Assembly: GCA_012845835.1 (NCBI GenBank)
Contig: JABAKD010000036.1
Coordinates: forward strand, 1,512,501-1,576,500
Length of the DNA stretch: 64,000 nt
From: Undaria pinnatifida
Lineage: Eukaryota > Sar > Phaeophyceae > Laminariales > Alariaceae
Reading direction: 5' to 3'
Below the pieces are notes generated by a model. It had not been told where the DNA came from. It did not search any database and worked only from the letters and a program-made list of their open reading frames with translations. Within the stretch, counting starts at the first letter, position 1, and each line of letters opens with the position of its first letter. Positions 41,089 to 53,400 of this stretch are shown piece by piece. The position numbers and the translations under genes were made by a program.

Positions 41089-41117
41089 GACCCCCCCCCC
41101 CCCCCCCCCCCCCCCCC
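41089..41117 (+). repeat. Poly-C run (29 nt)
   Basis: An almost unbroken C homopolymer bordering a LINE fragment. Confidence 0.95.
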
Positions 41118-41830
41118 GCCGCGTATTGGTGTCAACGGTGGGTGGCGCGGCCGAGGCCTTCACGTGTCGCTCTGCGGCTCCTTAGCTCTCCCCGACATGT
41201 CATGGCCGCATGAATGCCTCCGCCTCCTCCTCGACTCGTTGAAACCATCTGCCGGCTTTCTGTGCAGCTTTTCACCACCCTTTGAACTTCATGCCAAATT
41301 CGGTAATTTCTTCCTCGAGACGCACCATCCAATCCTTACTCCCCATCAGCTCCCCAAACATCACCCTCCGTGGCAGATGTTTCTCCACCGTACGTGCCAC
41401 AAATCTCGCGAACAATATCCTCGGTCTCCCCACCGTCGCCCCAACGCCCTCGGAACCTATCTCGGCAAGCGCGTTGGCGTTCGAGAGGGTGTGGTCGTCG
41501 CGCTTCCCTTTCCCCCAGCCGAGGCATCGAAGGAGAATGCAGTAATAAACCTGCCGTAGCCTGTCGTCAGGCTTGTCCGGGCTCCACGCACCCGTAGAAT
41601 AGCGTCTCGATCACCTCGCGTTTCACCATCCATCCGCACCTTCAGCCGCAAGCGCATTACCCGGGTGGTCGTATATTCCCATCTTGTACCACTGGAAAAA
41701 CGCCCACAGGCACTCTGAAGATGCCGGATTATCTCGACTCTGAGCTCTCTATCTGCGCTGATAGCCCCGCCCGAGTACACAAAATATTCAACACGTACTA
41801 TATATCATAGACTCACCAAAACGTCCATGT
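41118..41830 (-). mobile_element. Degenerate LINE reverse-transcriptase C-terminal fragment
   Basis: The - strand reads YSGGAISADRELRVEIIRHL, QSACGRFS and RLRLKVRM, the post-RT 'YLG..(I/V)S.D..L..EI.RR..SA...F' and 'L..K.R' motifs of non-LTR elements. The continuation is broken across frames. It differs from the 59.1-kb LINE. Hypothetical ORFs in other frames here are shadows. Confidence 0.65.
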
Positions 41831-43443
41831 CTTCGGAGGCCGCCCTCGGCAGTTCTCTAGCCCCTCAGACTACTCCCAGCTCTCAATTGCCCACGGAGAA
41901 AAAAAATCCGGATCGATCCGTGAACTTTTTTTGTTTCCTCTGTTTCTTTATATTCCTATTATCCTAGTGTTTGAGCCTGCTTCTGCGCTCACGACGAAGC
42001 GAAGGCATAAAAAAAAGCTCCAATAGCCACAACAGCAGTATATACGTACCGCAAGCACTGCAGAACAGCCTGTGACCGGCCCTGTACAGATCAGTAAAGT
42101 ACATACAGCAGTGCGTTCGTGTCGACCAGGCAGCAGAGTTCGACAACGCAAGCTAACAGACAGACAAGAACAAATGTTGCCAAGAGAGAGCCACCATTTA
42201 CATACGAACACTTTCATTATTCCTTTTTTCCTCCTTTTTGCTGTTCTTTAAATCTGCATTGACTTTGATTTTTGCATAGCCGCCAAAAACTAATTTGGAT
42301 TTTTTCCAAGTACCGCTGACAGCCAGTCCTGTGACCATTCCGCCGTCTAGATGTGTTATACGTCTTATACTTGTGTTTGTAGTTTTTACTCTGGACCATC
42401 TTACGGTGTGACTGACGTGACCAAAAACAGCCGCCTCTCTGCTGCCACGTCAACCATGTGTTCCACAGTGCTGTGTGTACGTGTTTCGTTAAACTGATTT
42501 TTCCACACATCAACATGCATCATCAACATGCAGCATACCCAGTATCCGTGCCGGTTCGTAATATCTTGGAGAGACGAAAAAGGCTCTATGGTCACAAAAC
42601 TTGGAGACAGACACATACATACATCGCAAGTACTACAGCAAGATACCGGGTGCACACGGTTTACTCATGCATGTGGCGTCCAGGTTGCTTTCCTGAAGAA
42701 TGGCGGCGGGGCTCCTGATATATTTCAAGTCGCCATGTTGCACCTATAATCAATCATGGACTTATGTTCGCGTCACGCACATGTTCCATGTGTCCTTACT
42801 GAGCGAGTGTAGAGAATGGTGAATGCCGCTCGCATAGCGAAGCGCTTTGTAGGCAAGTACAAACATACTAGTGTACGGTACGCTTTCCTGCGCCTCGATG
42901 TTTATAAATAAATCGGATTGATTAAACTTAATTCGCCTTGAAAACAACAGCCAACAGCGCAGTGTCCTCAAAATGTCTGTCCCCCCTCGCCCCCTCGCTC
43001 CCTCTAGCTTGCAAGCGCGTGCGCGCTCGCTTCGTGTACTGCTCATCGCCCTTGACCAACTACCAGCCACTTAAGCAAGGCATCATACTATCGGCCTGCA
43101 TCGAGATTTAACGGTAACACAACCAATCGCCTTGCCCACAAAACAAACACGTTCTAATCGGTTCAATGGCACCAACGCAAAAATACGGTACTGTGTATGG
43201 AAGCTGACAAACCGGGTCCACCTCCTCTTCCACGCCCTTTAGCCTTGGTCTGCAATATTCAACGCCACCTCGACGCAACTTAGGCGCGTGGGCCACTCTC
43301 TACCCAACGGCAGAAAATCGGCCTATAAAGCGCAAAACGATTGCAAAAACACGCCAGAAACCTGCGAAAACAAGTGATAAAATCTGCCACATCCCCGCGA
43401 AACGACAGACAAGAAATGCCTAAACTTGTTCCACGGCGACGTG
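41831..43443. other. Intergenic spacer before the PPR 3' end
   Basis: No gene, RNA or clear repeat recognised. It presumably holds the PPR 3' untranslated region at its right end. Confidence 0.5.
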
Positions 43444-46041
43444 TTAGCTGCGACCCGCGCCATTATCACCTCCGAGCCAGCTTGTTCTCTCTTCTCGGCG
43501 AACCATTTCCTCCACAGTAACATAAAACCCGCTCGCGTCTACCGCACGGCCACCGCCCCCCTTCACCCGCCCGCCAGCAACACCCTCCACAGCTCCTCCC
43601 TTTGCTCCTCGCCCAGTCCCTGCCCTTTCTTGTGGAGGGAAAGCGTAACCACTTCCTTCAGGCTTGACAGCCGAAGGAAGCACACCCACTTCCCGGCCGC
43701 GGTTAATGACCTCTAGCGCTAAATCCCACTTTTCGGCCCGTGCGCACGCCGCCGCGGCGGTGTTAAAGCTGACCATATCCGGACAAAACCCGAACCCCCG
43801 GAGCTCTTCCAGTAACCTCAAAGCTTCTTCCCACCGCCGCGCTCTCCCGCACGCACCCATGGCCGTGTTGAAGCTAACCAGGTCTGGGGACGGGACGGGA
43901 GGATCTGAACCTGACGCCACAGCTTCCACCGACGCCGACGCATCTCCTCTTTGTGGGGGATCCCGCCGCTGCTTAACCTTCCCACGTTTCATCTCCGCCA
44001 GCACCTCGAGAGCGCCTTCCCACTCTCCCGCCCTCTGGCAAACGGCTAGGACGGTATTGTAGCTCTTCAAGCCGGGCACAAGCCCTGTCTCTCGCATCTC
44101 CACGAGGAGATCTTGTGCACGTTTGCAGGAAGCCCGGCCCTCACTAGCTACGTCGACTCGTGCGGAAAAGGCGGAATTGTGCTCCACCGCCGTCGTTGCC
44201 GCCGCCTCTGCCGCTGCAACCCCTTGGGAGCTGCTTTCGTGCCCGGCATCGATGCCAACCTTGGCACCCTCATCCTCATCGATAGAATCAACGTTATCCC
44301 CACCAATGGATTCAATGTTTTTCCCTGAAACGTCACCTGAAACGTTGCCCGAATCGGCACCTGAAACGGCACCCGAAACGCCACTTGAAAATGCACTTGA
44401 AACGGCGGACCGGTTGATGCTTTGGGCGACGGCAGCAATGACAGCATTAAACACAACTACGGTCGGGGCAACCCCGGCAGCGTTCATGTCGTGCAGCAAC
44501 TCCACCGCGCGGTCCGCCTGCCCCACGGCACCACACGCCGTGATGGCCGAAGTGAACGAGTACGCGTCCGGGGCGGGCAGCGTGCGTTCCACGCCGCCCG
44601 CCGCTCCCCTCACAGCTTCGCCGTTAAGCATGCGACCCAGTATAGAGGTGGCCTTCCGCCACTGCCCTTGCCCCCGGCACGCGTGCATAGCGCAGTTGAA
44701 GCTCACGGTGTCGAATATCCCTCGCTCTTCCATCTCCTTCAGCAGGTCCAGAGCTGGACCCCACTCTCCCGCCCTCGCGCAGGCCGCCATGGCCGCGTTG
44801 TAGCAAACCAAGTTTGGTCCCGCGTTCGGCGAAGAGGTTTTAGCGGCATGTCCCAAAGCCTCGGCTGCCAGCCTTTCCGAGTCCCAACCTGCCTCCGAGG
44901 ATTGTCCGACCGCCCACGCAGCCGCCCCCGCCGCCCCTCGCCTCTGCAGCAACCGTAACAGGTCAAGCGCGCGCTCCCATTGACCAGCCTCCCCGAGGGT
45001 AGCCATGACAGCTCCGTAACACCCGAGGTCGGGAGACAGCCCGTGTTTTCCCGCCTCCAACTCTTCTAGAAGCTCCACCGCGCGTTCCCACTTTCCTCCC
45101 GCCCGGAGGCAGGCGAGAGACGCCGCGAAACTTTTTATGTCAGGCCGGACCCCAGCTTGGAGCATGCGCGGTAAGAGCGCCACACCTTCTTCCCACTGTC
45201 CAGCTTTTGCGCACGCCTCCATCGCAGAGTTGAAGCTCACCGTGTCTGCTAGCGGCCACGCCGCGCCACCACTGCTCCGCGCGGCCCCAGCCGCAGGCGG
45301 TGATTGCGACACTGAACGTGACGAGAAGTCGGAGTTGCGGTCTTGACCGCGATTTTCACGCTCTCCGGATTGGGCTTCGACCAATGCCGGGCTCGAAGAA
45401 ATCGCTTCAGGAGATACAGCGTTAGCGGCTACGGCGTTTGAGGCCGCAACGCTAGAGGCTGCCGCGGGCAAGGTATTCGCGCATGAAGCCACAACGCTAG
45501 GAAGAGCCGCGGTAGAATCTTCAGCCGTGGCGTCTTCCGCGTCGGGGCTAGGAAACTTTTCGTCGGAAGGATGGGGAGCGGTCGAGGCGACGCGCGTCCC
45601 GTGACGCGTGGTCATTCTGTCGAGCAGATCCAGCGATTTCCGCCACTGACCGGCCCGCCCGCACGCCGCGATAGCCGCATTGATCGCAACCACATCCGGT
45701 GTCAGATTTATCTTTAACTTTTTATTTGACATCTGCTGCTGCTGTTGCTGTCTCTGTTGTTGCTGCTGCTGCTGGCCATTGTCATGGTCTGCCTGGAAAT
45801 TGTCAGAGCCCGCCTCCATTTCCTCGAGCAGCGATAGCGCGCGCTCCCACTGCCCCGCCCGGCCGCAGGCGGTGATGGCGGTGCTGAAAGTGAACACGTC
45901 CGGGCTGACACAGTCCGCCCGCATCTCTGCCATCAAGTCCAAGACGAGCGAGCAGCCTTCCTCTCTCTGCTCGGCACCGACGTGGTCTCCCGCGGCACCG
46001 CCGCCGACGCAAGCGTGCGCGGCGGCGTTGTAGCTGACAAC
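43444..46041 (-). CDS. PPR protein exon 3 (most of the repeat array)
   Basis: It is 2,598 nt from gcgcag|gttgtc to the stop, 865 residues. Repeats include VFTFSTAITACGRAGQWERA, TVSFNSAMEACAKAGQWEEG, LVCYNAAMAACARAGEWGPA, YSFTSAITACGAVGQADRAV and LVSFNTAMGACGRARRWEEA. A poly-Gln insertion (45735-45775) and a degenerate repeating VSGxxSG linker (near 44330-44400) interrupt the array. Confidence 0.95.
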   Translation of the reverse strand, partial: VVSYNAAAHACVGGGAAGDHVGAEQREEGCSLVLDLMAEMRADCVSPDVFTFSTAITACGRAGQWERALSLLEEMEAGSDNFQADHDNGQQQQQQQRQQQQQQMSNKKLKINLTPDVVAINAAIAACGRAGQWRKSLDLLDRMTTRHGTRVASTAPHPSDEKFPSPDAEDATAEDSTAALPSVVASCANTLPAAASSVAASNAVAANAVSPEAISSSPALVEAQSGERENRGQDRNSDFSSRSVSQSPPAAGAARSSGGAAWPLADTVSFNSAMEACAKAGQWEEGVALLPRMLQAGVRPDIKSFAASLACLRAGGKWERAVELLEELEAGKHGLSPDLGCYGAVMATLGEAGQWERALDLLRLLQRRGAAGAAAWAVGQSSEAGWDSERLAAEALGHAAKTSSPNAGPNLVCYNAAMAACARAGEWGPALDLLKEMEERGIFDTVSFNCAMHACRGQGQWRKATSILGRMLNGEAVRGAAGGVERTLPAPDAYSFTSAITACGAVGQADRAVELLHDMNAAGVAPTVVVFNAVIAAVAQSINRSAVSSAFSSGVSGAVSGADSGNVSGDVSGKNIESIGGDNVDSIDEDEGAKVGIDAGHESSSQGVAAAEAAATTAVEHNSAFSARVDVASEGRASCKRAQDLLVEMRETGLVPGLKSYNTVLAVCQRAGEWEGALEVLAEMKRGKVKQRRDPPQRGDASASVEAVASGSDPPVPSPDLVSFNTAMGACGRARRWEEALRLLEELRGFGFCPDMVSFNTAAAACARAEKWDLALEVINRGREVGVLPSAVKPEGSGYAFPPQERAGTGRGAKGGAVEGVAGGRVKGGGGRAVDASGFYVTVEEMVRREERTSWLGGDNGAGRS

Positions 46042-49000
46042 CTGCGCCCAGATTTTTACACAGACAGACACGTACGTGGTATTGTGGAGAGCTTGAAAAA
46101 AAAACTCTCAAGAGACGGCAAAAAGTTTATCCCACACGAGTTCCAAGTTGTGCTTCCCCCCAAACGGGGGTGGGTTAGTTTTAATCATCTGCCGAAGTAC
46201 TAGACAAACACGTTAGCACTTCAAAAAGCGATCCCACACCAATCCCAAATCGTGTTTCGCTCAAAACGTGTGTGGAATTTCTCAAGGGTTGAAAGCTTTA
46301 TCCGCCGGAGGGAATACAATATATAAATAATAACCTGTGGCCCGAAAAGAGGAAACCCGCGGTGGTATTCCGTCAGGCCAGGCATGTTTCCGCCCCCCGT
46401 TTCTTGCGCTACTCAACCAGCACGATTTTTTACGCTCAACTTTCCTAGAGTAGTCACTACACATCAGACCAAATCTGAAACCAGTCGTTTTCTAACCAGC
46501 TGTCGTCGACTAACACTATACCAGGTATATACATACATCCACCTCCCCGACAGATCATGGCCTAGAAAGTCTACAGCACATCCCGTATCTGCCGCTATGG
46601 TATGTCGTGCTGGATCGGTACCTACGCAGTACAGACCCGACGCTGGAAACATGTGCTAGATCGTGCAGGTCGTACGGCTTCAGCCGGGTAACATGGGCTA
46701 GACCACACACATCTTCCCGGAAAGATGTAATACAAAAAGGTCCCCCCCCCTTATTATTGTACATCTGCGGGGCACCATGTTCTGGGAAAAAAATGTGTCT
46801 TTATAGCGGGGAATTTCCTTAAGAAGAGTGTCTTTAAAGCGGGGACGACTGTAGTAGATGATCACGTACAACTCGGTCACCTGTCCTAGGTGTATGTATT
46901 TCAAAACCTGTCATTTTCTACCCAGCTGCCGTCGACTCACATAATATACTTAGTATATATAATTATTTCAATTCAAATACGCCAGTCATTTTCTACCCAG
47001 CTGTCGTCGACTCACATGATGTATATATATTATTCAAATACGTCAGCTGTGAGCTCGATCGGTTGAGTGGTCGATACTCAGCTTTGCAAGCTAAGGGATA
47101 CGTCGACCGCGCGTATGTTACGTTCCTTCCTTGTTAAGGATATAGCAGGTGTCAGAGATTTTCACGGGTCACGGTCCCACCCGCGGATCGGGCCAGGACG
47201 GTATCACAATCTCGCGGGTCACGTGCAGTCGAGTCGAGAAATGTCCAAAATCTCACGGGTTGGGTCGGGTTGGGTCGGGTCCAGTGTTGTTCAAATATAA
47301 TGCGTCGGGCCGGGTCATATTAACCCAACCCCAACCGCAAAAACCCATACACATATGTACATTTTCTTTTTCATCCCATTTATTATCGCACTACTCTCTC
47401 GCCCTCCCTCCCAGTAGTGTAACTCAGATCCGGGGTCACACAGCGGGCCCTTCTCCACCCTCCCCGCTACGGTACTTTTTTTAATTTTTATCGCGAGAAG
47501 AATTCAGCATTTTCTTCCCTCGTAGACTCGCTTCGAATTGTACCTACACACGCTGCTGGGCGCTCTCAGCAGTTGATCCTTTTTTTTGTTGTTGCATTTT
47601 TGCAAATAAAATCAAAATCTCACCACCGTGGGAATCGCACTCAATGACCAACGCTATTAGTATTCGAGGGTAACCACTAGACCGCCGGGGCAACCGGCAT
47701 ATAGGTCAGCCACTCCACTGGATGCTGCCAGAGTCAGCAGGACAACTTTACTCACATTTGGGGAAACGCCTTCTGCGCGCATGTCACTCAGGAGCGTCAG
47801 CGCCCGCCGCCGCTGCCCAGCGTTGCCGCAGGCCGTAATGGCAGCGCTGTAGCTCACCACATCAGGGCGGACAACGGGTTTCCCTAATCCCGGAGCGGTG
47901 ATTGGTCCAGACGATTCTTTTGCTGGCATTCCATTGGCTAGCGTTTTTTTAGCGGCATCGGCGGCAGCAGCGGCCTGTCGCATACCGTCAAGAACGGATA
48001 GGGCTTGCCTCCAGCGGCCGCACCTTGCGAGCGCTGTGATGCATGCGTTGTACCTGCCCAAAAATACGGTGGCGACAAGTGACATCGACCGAAAAAAAAA
48101 AAGTTCAGATGGGTCGGGTTGGGTTGGGTTGGGTCGGGTTGGGTTGGGTTGGGTTGGGTTGGGTTGGGTTGGGTTGGGTTGGGTTGGGTTGGGTTGGGTT
48201 GGGTTGGGTTGGGTTGGGTTGGGTTAGGTTGGGTTGGGTTGGGTTGGATGGGTTGGGTTGGGTTAGTTTTGGTTTGAACCGTCCTGGGTCGTTTCGAACG
48301 AAAACAAAAAATAGCAGAAAATAGACAAAAACAACAACAACAAAAAGTCTAAACGACTAAAAAACTACAGAAATGATACAGAATGTAATAGAGGCAAAAA
48401 CACTTGTGGGGGGGGAAAGCAAACCAGAGGAATACGCAAGCAAGGAGGACAGTAAAATGGAAGCCCTGACTGACAGAGAAGCAAAAAAACACGGCATGAG
48501 TAAGGGTTCCGGTAGATGACAAATCGGGCGGGAGCTCGAGTCGGAAGTGCGGAAACCCTGACAGATCAGATCACCCCTACAACGATCTAGACGTTTCGGG
48601 GCAGGTACACTATTTGATCTCTGATTCACATGATCTGGACGATCTACAGTAGATAATGTTTGTCGGGTGAGCTCTGTACGACCCGGCTCTTGCGCACCAA
48701 GTTTTCCGGGCGGAATCAGTATGAAAAGATGGCAAGGCTCTCGCACAACATCTCAGAACGGCAAGTACGGGACCTGGATGATCTATTGATAGATTATCTA
48801 TTAATATATAATATGGATGGTCTAGATGCGTGCAACTGTGGACAGCTCGAGATGGAAACACGCCAGCACCTGAAGCGTCCACGGTACATTCTGCTTTACA
48901 ACTATACCTGTATACATACCTCGGACAGACCAAGGCATTTTGTTCATGTATTTATATCGTCACTTTTTGTTTCCAGCTCAACTCGAGTCCTAAGAGGTGT

Positions 49001-50357
49001 TACCTTCAGCGACCTCCTGGGCAAGCCGTGGGCAAAGGTGTCTACCCTTTTCTCCCCAGGTACGCGCCTTAATTTTTATCGCGCGATCTATCAATAGATA
49101 AATCCAGGTCCTACATGTGTCGTTATGATAGGTTGTGCACGATCTGTGTAGAACATATCCGACTCAGGAAACATAATCCTAATAATATATTAATAGTGCT
49201 AGATCGTTCAGATCGTTCGACTCTCACTATTAAAGGCAACATCATCTATAGGCCACGCACATCATATAGCACAATGATCTATCTTCTCCTACAGACATGG
49301 ATCATGAATAAGGATCTAATCTGTCGGATGTGCGAATGCGTAACTGCTCATGTGGCAGGAATATTTTAACCGCGTTCGATGGCAACAACACACCATATAC
49401 CAGGGATGTACGTTACTGCAGATGCGAGTGTAAACCTGCCTGTAATACCGCAAATTGGGCAAATGCGAGAAGCACAGCCTAAAACAGCTACCGAAAAGTA
49501 ACAGTAGGGGGTTGATTTCAATCATCCCCTTGAGAAAACACGTGCGAAGGGGAGGCGAGGCCCCCAACATATATAAATGGTTTTTTTTTCTGTATAGGAG
49601 TTGATGCCACACCTTCAAGAACCGCGTTTTTCCCGAGAACCTCGTACGGGTTTGCGAGCCGTTCGCGAACCGTTCGCGAACCGGAACCGGTGACACAAGC
49701 ATCCCTGTAATATATCGCATGGTAACCGCCTTCGAATATAAGAGAAACTGCTGTATCCAATACTGCATTCATGACAGGAATATTCATATTCTCCACATCG
49801 GCGAGACCACAAACTATATCTAGATTTAAGTTGTGCAGTATCTGCGCAGCACAGATCTAACCCACAGGAAGCACGTGCCAGATCAAGCAGATCATATACA
49901 CCAGGGACCTGTCTGCCTTGAACGACATAGATCATGACCGGGGATCTGATATCTCCGACGTGCGGCTTATTCTAACTGCACCGATGGTAAGAGGAAACGC
50001 TGTACAAAGTACCTATATACTAATCCGGTCGCCCCGGCGGCGTATCAGGTTATCCTCGAGCCTGGTATAGGTCAGTTTCGTGAGTTCGAGTCCCCTCGAG
50101 TGCATTCTCGTATAAATTCGTAGGGACGTTTTCTTGTGCACACATTGCGGAAAGCGCGAGAGCGTGAGTTAGCAACCTTTGATGAAAAATCGACGAGCAG
50201 TGGGATTGCTGAAACCTCTGCGCAATAAAATTGAAGGCAAGAACCGGGGGGAAGAACGGACGACACCTGTGACCATGGCTTGTCCAGAAGCTGGAAAGTA
50301 GAAGTGTGAAAAAATAAAATAAATAAATAAATAAAAAATAAATAAATAAATAAAAAA

Positions 50358-50416
<59 letters not shown>

Positions 50417-53400
50417 AAAATGAATAAATAGATAAATAAATAAATAAATGAATAAATAAATAAATAAACAAACAAATAAATAAACAAATAAATAAACAAA
50501 TAAATAAACGAATAAATAAATAAATAAATAAATAAATAAATATATAAATAAGTATATAAACAAATAAATTAATAAAAAACAAATAAATAAATAAATAAAC
50601 AAATACTACCGTCTACTTTTTGTTTCACCTTTCTTGTACTACGCGCTACGCGCCGTGTCTTACCGAATATAATAAAAAGGCGTAGCAGCGGTCCCTAGCC
50701 CTTACCCGAGTGCAACAAACTGTCTGTATAGCATGCCCCACCACCGAACAGGCTGGAAACGAAAAAAATGGAGTGTGGGAGAGAAGCAACAAACAAACAA
50801 AAAACTTGACCACACCTTTTGGTTTAAGAAGCCAGACAACGGGCTTAATAAAATCAAGAAAAACAAAGTTGGAAACAAAACGCGATTTTCTCGAGTCGCA
50901 TAGATATCCCATCTGTCGTCCGATTTGTTTTTCGTTAGACCTTTCTAGGAGTATTATAAGGCTCCGCTTTCTCTTGTTGTGTGCTCCCCCTGTGGCATCA
51001 TATTACTGCTGCCATTAGATTCAGCACCGAAGCTCCGTGGCTGCTGATGTTTCTCTGGCAGTGCTAAAACTGCAGCACCTCACCGCAGGAAATTCTAAAC
51101 CGCCTTCGATGAAAATATGAACAGCTGCATTTTATGAAAGGACTACTCTACCCGCTTTATCTGTTAACAGGAGAAACAAAATCAGCAACACGGCAGCAGC
51201 ACAGAAGCAGTAGCACAGCCGAAGTAGCAGTAGCACAGAGGAAGTAGCACCGCAGTAGTAACACTGCAGTAGTCAGTAGCATAGCAGCAGTAGCGCAGAA
51301 GCTGTGCGAGTGGGCTGATGATAAGTCGTTGACCGGCTATTAGATAGGTAGGTATTACAATTACAGTTACAGTATTGGTCCCTCTATAGTGCCGGTTTGT
51401 GCCACAACAGCCGGAAGTATCGGCACTATAGCGGCAGCCGGCACTACTCCGTATACTGCCGCCACTGGTTGTTCCCATCTGTGCCAAACGATTCAACAGG
51501 CACTATAGCGGGCAACCGGCATTACTCAACCGGCACTGAGGGACTTCTACTGCAGTTGCGTGCGGTATTTCGCAGAGTTCTGCATCTTTGTATCTGATTG
51601 GCGCTTTTGCAGCTCGACGTGTGGTGCATATTAACAACGACTACGTCAGCTATTGTATTTATAGCTGGTATTTGCCCCGCCACCCAACCAGTAACTATAA
51701 CTATTAATTGTCGTCAAGTCCAGCCGACTCACAAAGACAGTCGGGAAAAATCGAGACACTGGTTTGAGGCACACTGTGTACGAGGCGGAGGGAGCTATCC
51801 CTACATTGGGTGGTTGGGTTTGACTGGGTTGGGGTTAGGGTTAGATAAATTTAAATGTCTACGCCATCATTTTCATCGAACATGTGGTAAGGTATCCCTC
51901 AGCTAGCATCCCTACAGCAGTAGCACAGATACAGTAGGCACGCCTGGCTTTGGTTTAAGGTGCCACGTGTTACTTTTACGTGTTGAAACTGTTTCATATT
52001 GAGTATTTTTGGACTGACTTGTTGAACAAGGATTAGCCAACCTCGACTATTCAAAGTGACAGCCGTTCGCCCCGGTGGTCTTGTGGTTAATCTCCAATAC
52101 TGCTGAGGTTGGAGTCAGGAGTTCAAACTTCGGTATATATATTCTAGAGAGGTCAACTGCTGAGGGCGCTTCATAGCGTGGGTAAGCATTTTTTGGACAG
52201 GAGTCGACCAAGAAGGAAAGCACTGAAGTATTCTCGCGATAAGAGGTGCGAACCGTAGCGGGGAGGGGGGAGAAGAGCCTGCTTGGTGGCCCCGGATCTG
52301 AGTTACGTCTAGGGAGGGAGGAGGAGAAAGAAAAACTGCGAAGATAATAGATGGGATGAGCAAAAAATGTGACATCAAACAGCACCGTCGGGACAAACCA
52401 TTACTACCACTACTAATACCACTACTATTGCCACTACTGTGCTACTGCTGTGCTACTGTGGACGGAAATATATAGGTATATTGATTGAAGTTAATACCCC
52501 CACGACCCTTGTATTTTCATCCAGAGTACCAGGTAGTTGTAAGCAGTTCGAATATTCATCAACGCTGCCGTCGGGTGTTCGGAAAACATCAACATGAAGG
52601 GAGAAGTCTACGCACCTACGAACGTAACAACAGTATAACAGTACCTGGTATACGGTGCTCTACGTGCATAAAACTGCTGGAAGACCCTATAACTAGTAAA
52701 AGGAGCCAGATGCACAACAAAAGAAATACCCTACACTTCAACGTACACTATCCCAGCATATCATGCGTAATCGCTTCATACACCGGGGGTATCAATATGT
52801 TACTCTTATACCGCAATCGCCAGGGCTGGGTCGAAGTGGCCCCACCGAGTACACTGCGCCCGAACAGTGCACTGCTTCCGCGAAGGCGAAACCGGTCGCT
52901 GCATCATCGTGACCCCTGCGCCCCCCCACGTTAGAGCGGGGGCGCCGGAGGTGGCCACCAGAGAGGCCCGCTGGAGACGCCCTGCCTGAGGCAAGTTTTA
53001 AAGCTGTTTTGCGTCACTACTTTTAGAGCTAAACATCATGTTGATTTTAGATCCATGTTGGGAAGGCGACCGGGTGGTAGATAGGTTAAATAGAAATGAG
53101 AAAAAGTTGACAGCGTGTACGATGGTACAGGAGGGACTATCAGGGCCCACGCCAGTGGTTGGGGCGGCCTTGGTCCATCGTTCTCACGGTTTCTTATTCC
53201 CCTTCTCTTTTCTGTTCCGCGTGCCCTTTCTCGGCGCGGCGAATATCGTGGGTTCCGTTGCATTAAGAGGCGTCATTGTGAGACGTATATAGTAAAATGG
53301 TTAACGCACTGGCAACCTAGGAAGCTCCGTCAGCCAGTGTACGAGTAAAATATAGGGTTAGACACTGGCACAGCAGTATGTACTGCCAGTATCTACTGGC

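Noticed and set aside
44123-44958. + strand ORFs of 178-226 residues
   Set aside because: They are antisense shadows of the PPR exon. The - strand frame carries the repeated motif.
50050-50602. Three overlapping ORFs rich in Phe/Ile/Tyr/Leu that look like membrane proteins
   Set aside because: They are reverse translations of the AAAT microsatellite and the SINE.
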